From JBIOUF01 sp044866695 (GTDB taxonomy: Bacteria; Actinomycetota; Actinomycetes; Propionibacteriales; Nocardioidaceae), in NCBI GenBank assembly GCA_044866695.1, contig JBIOUF010000272.1:1-28708 (forward strand): a stretch of 28,708 nucleotides of DNA, in the 5' to 3' direction. Each line of letters starts with the position of its first letter. Positions within the stretch are counted from its first letter, which is position 1. The notes under the pieces were generated by a model that saw nothing but the letters and a program-made list of their open reading frames with translations, was not told the DNA's origin and did not search any database. Positions 14,256-21,885 of the stretch are shown in pieces. Both the position numbers and the translations under genes were made by a program.

Positions 14256-15044
14256 ATGGCCAGGCACCGGGCCGCCGCCCCGGCGACGCGCCAGCCGGCC
14301 GACGCCCGGCCGCGCGCGTCGTCCGGCGCCAAGCACCGCTCGACCGGTGCCGCGGCGCGCACGCTGCCGGGCTGGCTGGAGCTGGTGCTGCTGCTCGCAG
14401 TGGCGCTGGTGCTCTCGCTGGTCATCAAGACCTGGTTCGTGCAGATGTTCTTCGTGCCGTCGGAGTCGATGCAGCCGCTGCTGCAGGTCGACGACCGGAT
14501 CATGGTCCAGAAGGTCAGCTACTGGGCCGGTGACGTCGAGCGTGGCGACGTGGTGGTGTTCGAGGACCCCGGCGGCTGGCTGCAGGACACCGAGGAGCCC
14601 GAGGGGCTGCGCAGGCTGCTGGCCGTGGTCGGGCTCTACCCCACCGGGGGGCACCTGGTGAAGCGGGTCATCGGCGTCGGCGGCGACACCGTCCGCTGCT
14701 GCGACAGCGAGGGCCGGGTGACGGTCAACCGGGTGCCCCTGGACGAGTCGTCGTACCTTCCACCCGGCACCGACCCGTCCGACCTGGAGTTCTCGGTACG
14801 GGTCCCCGAGGGCCGGATCTGGCTGATGGGCGACAACCGCACCAACAGCGAGGACTCCCGCTACCACCGCGACCTCCCCGGCGGCGGCACGGTGTCGGTC
14901 GACCGCGTGGTCGGCAAGGTGTGGGCGATCGTCTGGCCGCTGGGCCATGCCCAGCTGCTCTCGCGGCCCGAGACCTTCGACCAGTCCTTCGACCAGACCG
15001 ACCAGTCCTTAGGCTTCGACGGGCCGGGCGAACGGGGCGGCTGA
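14256..15044 (+). CDS. lepB: Signal peptidase I
   Basis: 262 aa, a type I signal peptidase that removes signal peptides from exported proteins. A basic N-terminal tail is followed by one membrane helix (LELVLLLAVALVLSLVIK). The catalytic Ser71 lies in VPSESMQPLL, the general base Lys136 in HLVKRVIGVGGDTV, and the C-terminal signature is GDNRTNSEDSRYH. I chose ATG 14256 rather than the in-frame ATG 14142: the extra 38 residues are Arg/Pro-rich without homology, and a -10-like box lies right before 14256. A repetitive FDQSFDQTDQS tail ends the protein. It is alone on this strand, divergent from the peptidase lipoprotein. Confidence 0.93.
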   Translation: MARHRAAAPATRQPADARPRASSGAKHRSTGAAARTLPGWLELVLLLAVALVLSLVIKTWFVQMFFVPSESMQPLLQVDDRIMVQKVSYWAGDVERGDVVVFEDPGGWLQDTEEPEGLRRLLAVVGLYPTGGHLVKRVIGVGGDTVRCCDSEGRVTVNRVPLDESSYLPPGTDPSDLEFSVRVPEGRIWLMGDNRTNSEDSRYHRDLPGGGTVSVDRVVGKVWAIVWPLGHAQLLSRPETFDQSFDQTDQSLGFDGPGERGG

Positions 15045-15049
15045 GTGAC

Positions 15050-15250
15050 TCAGCCCTGCTCCGCCCAGAGCCGCTCCAGCTCCTCCCGCAGGGCAGGATC
15101 GGACATGACCAGGTAGACCAGCCCGCAGCTGCTCGGGCCGCTGCTGCCCGGGTGGCACAGCCGGCACGGCTCGCCGGGCCGGATCGGGCACGCGTCGCCG
15201 CGCGGCTCGACCCGCGGGGCCGGGCCCGGAATGGTGCTCGGCTGGCCCAT
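15050..15250 (-). CDS. Small cysteine-containing actinobacterial protein (possibly DUF6767)
   Basis: 66 aa with four cysteines: CPIRPGEPCRLC (three) and SSCGLVYLVM (one), followed by an acidic helix (DPALREELERLWAEQ). The start is fixed by AGGAGG 6 nt before the ATG, an excellent ribosome site; the longer in-frame ORF upstream has no such support. From memory, CPIRPGEPC..CGLVYLVM proteins are conserved in actinobacteria under a domain-of-unknown-function entry; the DUF number is uncertain. The Cys pattern could hold a metal, but function is unknown. Its stop lies 5 bp from the convergent lepB stop. Confidence 0.8.
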   Translation of the reverse strand: MGQPSTIPGPAPRVEPRGDACPIRPGEPCRLCHPGSSGPSSCGLVYLVMSDPALREELERLWAEQG

Positions 15251-15401
15251 GGTGACCTCCTGGCGGCTCGTGTCTGTCACGACGTCACCGCACCGTGCGC
15301 TCGGGCGCCATGGGCGCAGGACCGTGTGCCGGCAGACCTTGGTCCCGGAGTACGGCGCAGGCGGCCCGGTCCGGCCCCGACACGGGCAGGGGCCGGCCTG
15401 G

Positions 15402-16712
15402 TCAGGCCGCCGCGGAGGACGTGGCCGTCCGCACCGCGGCAACCAGGTCGTCGCGGGTCACCCCGGACGGGACCGGCGGCGTCCAGCCCGCGCGGAGCAT
15501 GCCGCGGACCTGCTCCCGTACCCCCGCCAGGCTGTCCGGACCGGTGAGCATCGCATAGAACGGCCCCAGCACCGCCGCGAGCTCGGGCCGCTCCGCCGCG
15601 GCGGCGGCCAGGACGTCGAGCCCGATCGGGCCGTCGGCGTCGACCGGGAGGTGGGCCCATCGGCGCAGCAGGGTGCGGTCCCAGGCGACATGGTCGTCGT
15701 ACCAGGGCTCGAGGTGCGCCCGGCCCCAGGCGTCCAGCGCATCGGCCCACTGTTCGCGCGGGGCCTGCTCGACCAGGTCGGCGAGGTACGCCGCGGTCTG
15801 CATCCCGAGCGGGATCCCGCGGGCCCCGGTCGGGTTCGTGGTGCAGAAGGAGTCCCCGACCGCGAGGAGGCCTGCCACGCTGCGACTCTGGCCGCGGTAG
15901 TCGTTCGCCAGGCCGGCGCCGGCCCGGACCACGTCGATGGGCTCCGACCGCGCCGGGTCGGTCCACACGCCGACGTCGCCGATCACGGCGCACGCGGCCT
16001 CGAACGCCTCGGCGTGCCGCAGGTCGACCAGCTCGTGGTCGTCGGCCCGACGGACGAGCAGCACGGTGAACGTGCCGGCCTCGTGCACGAAGACCATCAC
16101 GACGAAGCCGTCGAGCTCGGCGACGTACCCCGGCCCGCCGTTGCGGGGACCGGGCCCCGCGCCCGGCCGCAGCCGGTACTGCCGGGACGCGTACGCCATG
16201 CCGCACTCGGCGTGCCGCGCCGCCGGCCGATGCGCGGCGCTGACCCTTCCGGCCCGGCCGCTCGCGTCGACGACCAGGTCCGCCGGAACGAAGCCGGAGT
16301 CGACGACGATCCCCACAGCGGAGCCGTCGGCCACCTCGACGCAGTCCACGTGCCCCGTCACCCGGGTGACCCGCGGCTCGGCCGAGGCGTGCTCCCACAG
16401 GCAGCGCTCGAAGACGGACCGGCGCACGTGCAGCATCGCCGCGGCCTCGGGGAACCCGGCCGGGACGACCACCGTCGCGCCCTCGTCGAGAACCGCCTGG
16501 TACACGTCGGGCAGCCGGGCCTGCAGCAGCTCGCGCACCTGGGCCCGGAAGGCGTGCGGGAGGTGGAACTGCATCACCCCGACCCGCGTCCACGGCCGGC
16601 CGGCGACCGGCCCCGGGTCGCGGTCGGCGAGCACCACGTCGTGACCGCGGCGGGCCAGCAGCAGCCCCACGGTCATGCCGGTCATTCCGGAACCGATGAT
16701 CGCCACCCGCAT
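15402..16712 (-). CDS. FAD-dependent oxidoreductase / monooxygenase-like protein
   Basis: 436 aa. The N-terminal dinucleotide fold is AIIGSGMTG (Gly7, Gly9, Gly12), with an acidic residue at the end of the second strand (LADRD). A second FAD motif, LLAVGDSFCTTNPTGARGI, lies around 300-320, like the GD motif of class A flavoprotein monooxygenases. The catalytic substrate is unknown. The start has GGGGAGG 7 nt upstream. It is divergent from a TetR regulator with only 68 bp between starts; that regulator is the likely repressor, with the operator in the gap. Confidence 0.88.
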   Translation of the reverse strand: MRVAIIGSGMTGMTVGLLLARRGHDVVLADRDPGPVAGRPWTRVGVMQFHLPHAFRAQVRELLQARLPDVYQAVLDEGATVVVPAGFPEAAAMLHVRRSVFERCLWEHASAEPRVTRVTGHVDCVEVADGSAVGIVVDSGFVPADLVVDASGRAGRVSAAHRPAARHAECGMAYASRQYRLRPGAGPGPRNGGPGYVAELDGFVVMVFVHEAGTFTVLLVRRADDHELVDLRHAEAFEAACAVIGDVGVWTDPARSEPIDVVRAGAGLANDYRGQSRSVAGLLAVGDSFCTTNPTGARGIPLGMQTAAYLADLVEQAPREQWADALDAWGRAHLEPWYDDHVAWDRTLLRRWAHLPVDADGPIGLDVLAAAAAERPELAAVLGPFYAMLTGPDSLAGVREQVRGMLRAGWTPPVPSGVTRDDLVAAVRTATSSAAA

Positions 16713-16729
16713 GATGACCTCCCCGGGGG

Positions 16730-16775
16730 CTAGGATCTAGGTGACTAGAAGACACTTCGTTACACTGAAGGTAAC
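16730..16775. promoter_or_regulatory. Shared divergent promoter/operator of FAD gene and TetR gene
   Basis: GTTAC (16759-16763) and GTAAC (16771-16775) form an inverted repeat around ACTGAAG, a TetR-size operator. It overlaps TACACT (16761-16766), a possible -10 for the TetR gene. Three CTAG tetramers occur in 19 bp (16730, 16737, 16745), a motif usually rare in such DNA. The factor that binds is inferred from position. Confidence 0.5.
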
Positions 16776-16780
16776 TCAAA

Positions 16781-17449
16781 TTGGATGCCGACTGCAAGCG
16801 GCCTTACCGCAGCGACCTGCGCGAGGAGCAGGCCAGGCGCACCCGGTGGCAGGTGGTGCAGGCCGCCTCACGCCTCTACCAGCGGCAGGGCTTCGCCGCG
16901 ACGACCGTCGACGCGATCGCCGGCGAGGCCGGGGTGAGCCGCAAGACCGTGTTCACCGCCGTGGGCGGCAAGGTCGAGCTGCTCAAGCTGGCCTATGACT
17001 ACGCGATGGCCCGCGACGACGAGCCGGTGCCGATGATCCAGCGGCCCGGGCTGCAGGACGTGGTCGCCGAGCCGGACGACTACCGGGCGGTGGAGCTGTG
17101 GGCGGGGTTCGTCACCGACGCGGCCGGCCGCGTCAGCGGGCTCTACCTGGCGCTGCGCGGCGCGGCGGAGGTCGACCAGGAGGCGCGGGCGCTGTACCAG
17201 CGGTGGGAGGCCGAGCGGCGCGACGGGATGCGGACCGGTCCGGTGCCCCGATTCGTCGAGAACGGCACCCTGCGCGACGACCTCACCCCCGACGAGGCGG
17301 CCGACATCCTGGCGCTCTTGGCCGCGCCCTCGACGTACCACTCCTTGGTCGTCGACGGCGGCTGGGCGCCGGACCGGTTCCGGGCCTGGTTCCGCGACAG
17401 CGTGCTCCGGCTGGTCCTGAAGCCGCGGGAGACCGCCGGCGCCGGTTGA
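16781..17449 (+). CDS. TetR family transcriptional regulator
   Basis: 222 aa. The N-terminal helix-turn-helix (about 30-75) reads TTVDAIAGEAGVSRKTVFTA, followed by GGKVELLKLAYD. The C-terminal helical ligand domain is not assignable to a ligand. The start appears to be TTG 16781: the frame has a stop 9 bp upstream, and no ATG or GTG lies in frame before the DNA-binding domain. It is divergent from the FAD oxidoreductase, the classic arrangement for a repressor controlling its neighbour and itself. Confidence 0.88.
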   Translation: MDADCKRPYRSDLREEQARRTRWQVVQAASRLYQRQGFAATTVDAIAGEAGVSRKTVFTAVGGKVELLKLAYDYAMARDDEPVPMIQRPGLQDVVAEPDDYRAVELWAGFVTDAAGRVSGLYLALRGAAEVDQEARALYQRWEAERRDGMRTGPVPRFVENGTLRDDLTPDEAADILALLAAPSTYHSLVVDGGWAPDRFRAWFRDSVLRLVLKPRETAGAG

Positions 17450-17493
17450 GCCCACCCATCGGGCGCCGGCGCGAAGCCCATCCCCACGCCGGT

Positions 17494-17574
17494 GGTTTCG
17501 AGACGGGCTCGCTCCTCAACCACCGGGACCCGCTGGTTGAGGAGCCGGAGCGCCAGCGGAGGCGTCTCGAAACC
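17494..17574. repeat. Nested palindromic repeat D
   Basis: Outer arms GGTTTCGAGACG (17494-17505) and CGTCTCGAAACC (17563-17574) are perfectly complementary. An inner pair CTCCTCAACCA (17512-17522) and TGGTTGAGGAG (17534-17544) is perfect over 11 bp. This REP/BIME-like element lies between the TetR gene stop and the next element. Confidence 0.9.
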
Positions 17575-17618
17575 TGGTGGGCGTGGGCGGCAGGGTCTCA
17601 GCCCGGGGGTCCAGTGGT

Positions 17619-17712
17619 TTCGAGACGGGCTCGCTCCGCGGTTCCTGAGGAGGGCGACGAAGGAGCCCGTCTCGAAGGGCGCCCTCCTCAACCACCGAAG
17701 CGGTGGTTGAGG
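17619..17712. repeat. Dispersed palindromic repeat copy C with 3' hairpin
   Basis: Arms TTCGAGACGGGCTC (17619-17632) and GAGCCCGTCTCGAA (17663-17676) are perfect over 14 bp. A second hairpin follows: CCTCAACCACCG (17686-17697), loop AAG, CGGTGGTTGAGG (17701-17712). The second stem ends 14 bp before the dehydrogenase ATG, so the element forms that gene's 5' region. Confidence 0.9.
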
Positions 17713-17726
17713 GTTAGGTTGGCCCC

Positions 17727-19193
17727 ATGAGCGAGGCGACGACTGAGCAGGCGGTGCTGGACCGGGTCCCCAAGGGGCTGTTCATCGGCGGGGAGTGGCG
17801 GGACTCGTCCTCTGGCGGGACCCTCGACGTCGAGGACCCGGCCACCGGGAAGGCCCTGGCCTCCGTGGCCGACGCGACCGTGGCCGACGGGGCCGCGGCC
17901 CTCGACGCGGCGGTGGCCGCCCAGGCGGAGTGGGCGGCGACCGCGCCGCGCGATCGAGCAGAGCTGCTCCGCTCGGCCTTCGAGCTGCTCACCGAGCGCG
18001 CCGACGACTTCGCGATGCTGATGACCCTCGAGATGGGCAAGCCGCTCGCGCAGAGCAAGGGCGAGGTGACCTACGGCGCGGAGTTCTTCCGCTGGTTCAG
18101 CGAGGAGGTCGTGCGCGTCGCCGGCCGCTGGTCGGTCTCCCCGGACGGCAAGACCAGGCTGATGACGATGAAGCAGCCGGTCGGCCCGACGCTGATGATC
18201 ACGCCGTGGAACTTCCCCCTCGCGATGGGCACCCGCAAGATCGGCCCGGCCGTCGCCGCGGGCTGCACGATGGTGGTCAAGCCCGCGCAGCAGACCCCGC
18301 TGACCATGCTGGCGCTGGCCGGGGTGATGGAGGAGGTGGGCGTCCCCAAGGGCGTGCTCAACGTCGTCACCACGCACAGCACCGGCGACGTGATGGGTCC
18401 GCTGATCGGCGACCCCCGGCTGCGCAAGCTCACCTTCACCGGGTCGACCGGAGTCGGCAAGAACCTGGTCCGCCAGTCCGCCGACCAGCTGCTGCGGGTG
18501 TCGATGGAGCTCGGCGGCAACGCGCCCTTCCTGGTGTTCGCCGACGCCGACCTCGACGCAGCGGTCGACGGCGCGATGCTGGCCAAGATGCGCAACATGG
18601 GCGAGGCCTGCACCGCCGCGAACCGGTTCCTGGTGCACGAGTCCGTCGCGGACGCCTTCGCCGAGAGGTTCGGCGCGCGGATGGCCGCCGAGAAGGTCGG
18701 GCGCGGCACCGAGGACGGCGTCACGGTGGGGCCGCTGATCGACGCCAACGCGCAGACCAAGGTCACCGAGCTGGTGGCCGACGCCAAGGGCCGCGGCGCG
18801 TCGGTGGTCACGGGCGGGTCCACCGCCGGGGAGGCCGGGTACTTCTTCGAGCCGACCGTGCTGACCGACGTACCGGCCGACGCCGAGCTGGTCCGCGAGG
18901 AGATCTTCGGCCCGGTCGCGCCGATCAGCACCTTCAGCGACGACGACGAGGCGATCCGGCGGGCCAACGACACCGAGTACGGCCTGGTCGCCTACGCGTT
19001 CAGCACCGACCTGGGCCGGGTCCTCCGGCTCAGCGAGGCGCTGCAGTTCGGCATGGTGGGCATCAACCAGGGCATCGTCTCCAACCCGGCCGCGCCCTTC
19101 GGCGGAGTGAAGCAGTCCGGGTTCGGCCGCGAGGGCGGGCCGGAGGGCATCGAGGAGTACCTCGCGGTCAAGTACGTCGGCATCGCTCCCTGA
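17727..19193 (+). CDS. gabD: Succinate-semialdehyde dehydrogenase-type aldehyde dehydrogenase
   Basis: 488 aa, full length for the ALDH superfamily. Expected to oxidise an aldehyde, most likely succinate semialdehyde, with NAD(P). Visible features: ITPWNFPLAM (cofactor/catalytic Asn), FTGSTGVGK (cofactor loop), general base Glu261 in MELGGNAPF, and nucleophile Cys295 in GEACTAANRF, with the normal 34-residue spacing. The start ATG has only a weak ribosome site, between the hairpin of repeat C and the gene. A YjbR-type gene follows 15 bp later. A CoA-transferase-family gene converges from the right, so 4-hydroxybutyrate/GABA catabolism is possible but unproven. Substrate choice within this family is uncertain. 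Confidence 0.85.
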   Translation: MSEATTEQAVLDRVPKGLFIGGEWRDSSSGGTLDVEDPATGKALASVADATVADGAAALDAAVAAQAEWAATAPRDRAELLRSAFELLTERADDFAMLMTLEMGKPLAQSKGEVTYGAEFFRWFSEEVVRVAGRWSVSPDGKTRLMTMKQPVGPTLMITPWNFPLAMGTRKIGPAVAAGCTMVVKPAQQTPLTMLALAGVMEEVGVPKGVLNVVTTHSTGDVMGPLIGDPRLRKLTFTGSTGVGKNLVRQSADQLLRVSMELGGNAPFLVFADADLDAAVDGAMLAKMRNMGEACTAANRFLVHESVADAFAERFGARMAAEKVGRGTEDGVTVGPLIDANAQTKVTELVADAKGRGASVVTGGSTAGEAGYFFEPTVLTDVPADAELVREEIFGPVAPISTFSDDDEAIRRANDTEYGLVAYAFSTDLGRVLRLSEALQFGMVGINQGIVSNPAAPFGGVKQSGFGREGGPEGIEEYLAVKYVGIAP

Positions 19194-19208
19194 CCCGGGT
19201 CGACGCGC

Positions 19209-19673
19209 GTGCCGAGGCGACGCCGGGCGAGGGTCGGAGACATCCACGAGACCGCTCTGGCGATGCCGCATGTGACGGCGGACGGCACCGCGGACCGGCC
19301 GGTCTACCAGGTCGGCGCGAAGTCGTTCGTGTTCTTCCGCAACCCGCGGCCGGACGCGGTCGACCCCGAGACCGGCGAGCGGTACGACGACGTGGTCGTG
19401 CTCTGGGTCGAGGACGACGGCGTCAAGCAGGCGCTCGTCGGCGACCCGGCCACGCCGTTCTTCACCACGCCGCACTTCGACGGCCACCCGTCGGTTCTGC
19501 TGCGGTGCTGCCGGGTCGGCGAGCTGACCCGCGACGAGCTGGTCGAGGTGGTGCAGGACGCCTGGCTGGCGCGGGCCTCGCCGCGGCGGGCCACGGAGTG
19601 GCTCGCCTCGCTGGACGGCTCCGACCCGCGGTTCGTCAGGCCGAGCCAGAAGAGGCCGGCACGCCGGCGCTGA
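19209..19673 (+). CDS. MmcQ/YjbR family protein
   Basis: 154 aa. YjbR-like fold: an N-terminal LAMPHV segment, the beta strand KSFVFFRNP, then VEDDGVKQAL and FFTTPHFDGHPSVLL, and a C-terminal helix DELVEVVQDAWLARA. These proteins have a DNA-binding-like (CyaY-type) fold but no firmly known function. The GTG start gives an Arg-rich leader; no strong ribosome site is visible. It follows the dehydrogenase by 15 bp and is probably co-transcribed. Its stop is 27 bp from the convergent CoA-transferase gene. Confidence 0.8.
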   Translation: MPRRRRARVGDIHETALAMPHVTADGTADRPVYQVGAKSFVFFRNPRPDAVDPETGERYDDVVVLWVEDDGVKQALVGDPATPFFTTPHFDGHPSVLLRCCRVGELTRDELVEVVQDAWLARASPRRATEWLASLDGSDPRFVRPSQKRPARRR

Positions 19674-19700
19674 CGGCGCGATGCCTCCCCCAGTTGGGCG

Positions 19701-20927
19701 TCAGGCCAGCCCCAGCGCCAGCGCCTCCTCCCGCAGCTCCTCGCGCACCGAGGGATGCGCGGCGCGCTCCATCAGGTTGCGCGCCTGCTCGCGCTGCTCG
19801 AAGCCGAACAGCTCGGCCACGCCCTGCTCGGTGACCACCGCGGTCATCTGTGCCGAGGTCACCGGCTCCTCGATCATCGGCACGATCGTGGACCGGTCCG
19901 CCTTCGGGTGCCACGAACGAAGCGCGATCAGCGACTGGCCGCCCTGGCTGTGCAGCGCCCCGACCACGAAGTCGGCCTGACCGCCCGTCCCCGAGTAGAT
20001 GCGCCGGCCCACCCGCGAGGCGTTGACCTGGCCGTACAGGTCGACCTGGAGGGCGGTGTTGATGCTCACCATGAGCGGGTTCGTCTTGATCAGCGAGGGG
20101 TCGTTGGTCTTCTCCGTGCGTAGCATCCGCACCCGCGGGTTGCCGTCGAGCCAGGCGTACAGCTCGGTCGAGCCGAAGACGAACGACGAGGTGATCGGCG
20201 ACTCGGCGTCGAGCGCGCCGCCTCGCTCCAGCGCGACGACGCCGTCGCTGAACATCTCAGACCAGACCCGCAGCCCACGACGGCGGTGGAGCGACCCGAT
20301 GACCGCATCGGGAACCGCGCCGATCCCCGCTTGCAGGGTCGCACCGTCCGGGACGCGCTCGGCGACCCGCTGCCCGATGGCCAGCGACACGTCGTCGAGG
20401 GGATGCGCCACCGGGGTCGCGAGCGGCTCCTCCACCTCCACGGCGACGTCGACGTCGTCGGTCGACACCACGGCGTCCCCGAACGTGAAGGGCATCCGCG
20501 GGTTCGCCTGGGCCACGACCAGGCCCCCATTGCGCCGTACCGCCTCGACTGCGGCGGGCAGGATGTTCACCTCGGTCCCCAGCGAGACGGCGCCCCCGCG
20601 GGGCGTGGACGTGTGCAGCAGGACCAGGTCGGGGACCAGCGTGCTCGAGAAGAGCCGCGGCACGAGGGCGAGCCGTGACGGGTAGTACAGCAGCCGCGGG
20701 CTGGACCGCATCCCCGGCCCGACGAAGGGTGACTCCAGGAGCACTCCGTCGCGATCCGGCGTGCCGAGCTGCGCGTTCAGCATGAACAGGCGGTACTCCG
20801 CGACCACCTGGTCCACGACGCCGACCAGCCGCCACGGCGTGGCGAAGTTGCCCGAGACCACGACGCGAGGCCTCGCGGGCAGTGCCCCCAGGACCCCGGA
20901 GAGCGACTCCAGCGACGCGAACCGCAC
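19701..20927 (-). CDS. Acetyl-CoA hydrolase/transferase family protein
   Basis: 408 aa, a class I CoA-transferase-like enzyme. The C-terminal family pattern is IYSGTGGQADFVVGALHS, followed by GGQSLIALRS. The middle contains ATLQAGIGAVPDAVI and SEMFSDGVVAL, then a GSTELYAWLDGN segment where the catalytic Glu is expected. Family reactions include acetyl-CoA hydrolysis and CoA transfer to succinate or 4-hydroxybutyrate. The start is GTG 20927, with GGAGGAGG 5 nt before it; the longer frame upstream overlaps the transglutaminase gene and is a shadow. It lies 43 bp after the transglutaminase gene on the same strand, probably in one operon. Confidence 0.88.
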   Translation of the reverse strand: MRFASLESLSGVLGALPARPRVVVSGNFATPWRLVGVVDQVVAEYRLFMLNAQLGTPDRDGVLLESPFVGPGMRSSPRLLYYPSRLALVPRLFSSTLVPDLVLLHTSTPRGGAVSLGTEVNILPAAVEAVRRNGGLVVAQANPRMPFTFGDAVVSTDDVDVAVEVEEPLATPVAHPLDDVSLAIGQRVAERVPDGATLQAGIGAVPDAVIGSLHRRRGLRVWSEMFSDGVVALERGGALDAESPITSSFVFGSTELYAWLDGNPRVRMLRTEKTNDPSLIKTNPLMVSINTALQVDLYGQVNASRVGRRIYSGTGGQADFVVGALHSQGGQSLIALRSWHPKADRSTIVPMIEEPVTSAQMTAVVTEQGVAELFGFEQREQARNLMERAAHPSVREELREEALALGLA

Positions 20928-20970
20928 CGTGCCCTCCTCCTGTCTTGTGTCCCGCCGCGTCGGCGGCGGG

Positions 20971-21831
20971 TCAGGGGACGCTGACCAGCTCCAGGATGTC
21001 GTCACCGGGCAGAGGTCCGTCGATGGTCGCCTGCACCTCACACTCGACCAGCCGTGTCGTTCCGCCGTAGGTGGACAGGAAGGCGGTGTCCGCAGCGTCC
21101 CGGCCGGTGGCGATCCGCACCAGACTGGCGCGCGGTGCGAGCAGCGTCGCGTCCACCACCCGCCAGATGCCGCCGACCGCCGCCTCTGCCACCGCGTGGA
21201 AGTCCATCGGCGCCAGACCCGGCGCGTAGACCGAGGCCAGCCGGGACGGGACGTCCAGGGCTCTGAGCAGTCCGACCACCAGGTGGGCGTAGTCACGGCA
21301 CACCCCCCGTCGGAGCAGCAGGCTGTCCACCGCCCCGTCGGTGGGTCCACTGCTTCCGGGCACGTAGGCCAGCCGCGCCCCGACCCAGGACGAGACCGCA
21401 GCCAGCAGCTCCGCGTCACCACTGATGCCCGCGAACTCCGCCCGTGCGGTCGGCACCAGACGGTCGGACTCGGCGTAGCGGCTCGGCCGCAGGTAGCGGA
21501 TCCGGTCGGCAGTGCTGACCGCCGACCTCAGACCACCGCTGGGGACGGTCGCCCGGTAGCTCACCTCCACGAGCCCCGGGTTCGCACGGACCTGGTGCAC
21601 CCGGCTCTGCGGCATCGCCACCTCGGTGACCGGGATCGGCTCACCGTCACAGGTGACCTGGAGGGTCTCGACGACGTCCCCGCCGCGGCGCGCGGCCGCG
21701 ACCTGCAAGAGCATCTCCACCGGCTCGCACACCTCGACCAGCAGGTGGGCGCCCACCTGCCTGCTGGCCGCCCGGCTCGCAACGCCCTCGGAGGCTGCCT
21801 CACGGCGTCGTCGCTCCATCGCCCCGCTCAT
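20971..21831 (-). CDS. Transglutaminase-like cysteine peptidase family protein
   Basis: 286 aa. An N-terminal beta domain (about 25-110) precedes the catalytic transglutaminase core with a complete triad: Cys178 in GVCRDYAHL, His212 in DFHAVAEA, Asp227 in WRVVDAT. No signal peptide, so it is probably cytosolic. Bacterial members act as proteases or amidases; some lie beside peptide-ligase genes, but none is here. The first ATG (21831) is supported by GGGAGGG 8 nt upstream; a second ATG 12 bp on is possible. It sits between the DUF4386 gene (54 bp upstream) and the CoA-transferase-family gene. Confidence 0.88.
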   Translation of the reverse strand: MSGAMERRRREAASEGVASRAASRQVGAHLLVEVCEPVEMLLQVAAARRGGDVVETLQVTCDGEPIPVTEVAMPQSRVHQVRANPGLVEVSYRATVPSGGLRSAVSTADRIRYLRPSRYAESDRLVPTARAEFAGISGDAELLAAVSSWVGARLAYVPGSSGPTDGAVDSLLLRRGVCRDYAHLVVGLLRALDVPSRLASVYAPGLAPMDFHAVAEAAVGGIWRVVDATLLAPRASLVRIATGRDAADTAFLSTYGGTTRLVECEVQATIDGPLPGDDILELVSVP

Positions 21832-21885
21832 GCTCGGACCCTCCCAGGCGTCTGGCGGAGCAGCATATGCGGTGCGGGCGCTCCC

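Noticed and set aside
17688..19487. 599-codon minus-strand frame
   Set aside because: Antisense to the ALDH gene, whose catalytic residues are all present; composition typical of a shadow frame.
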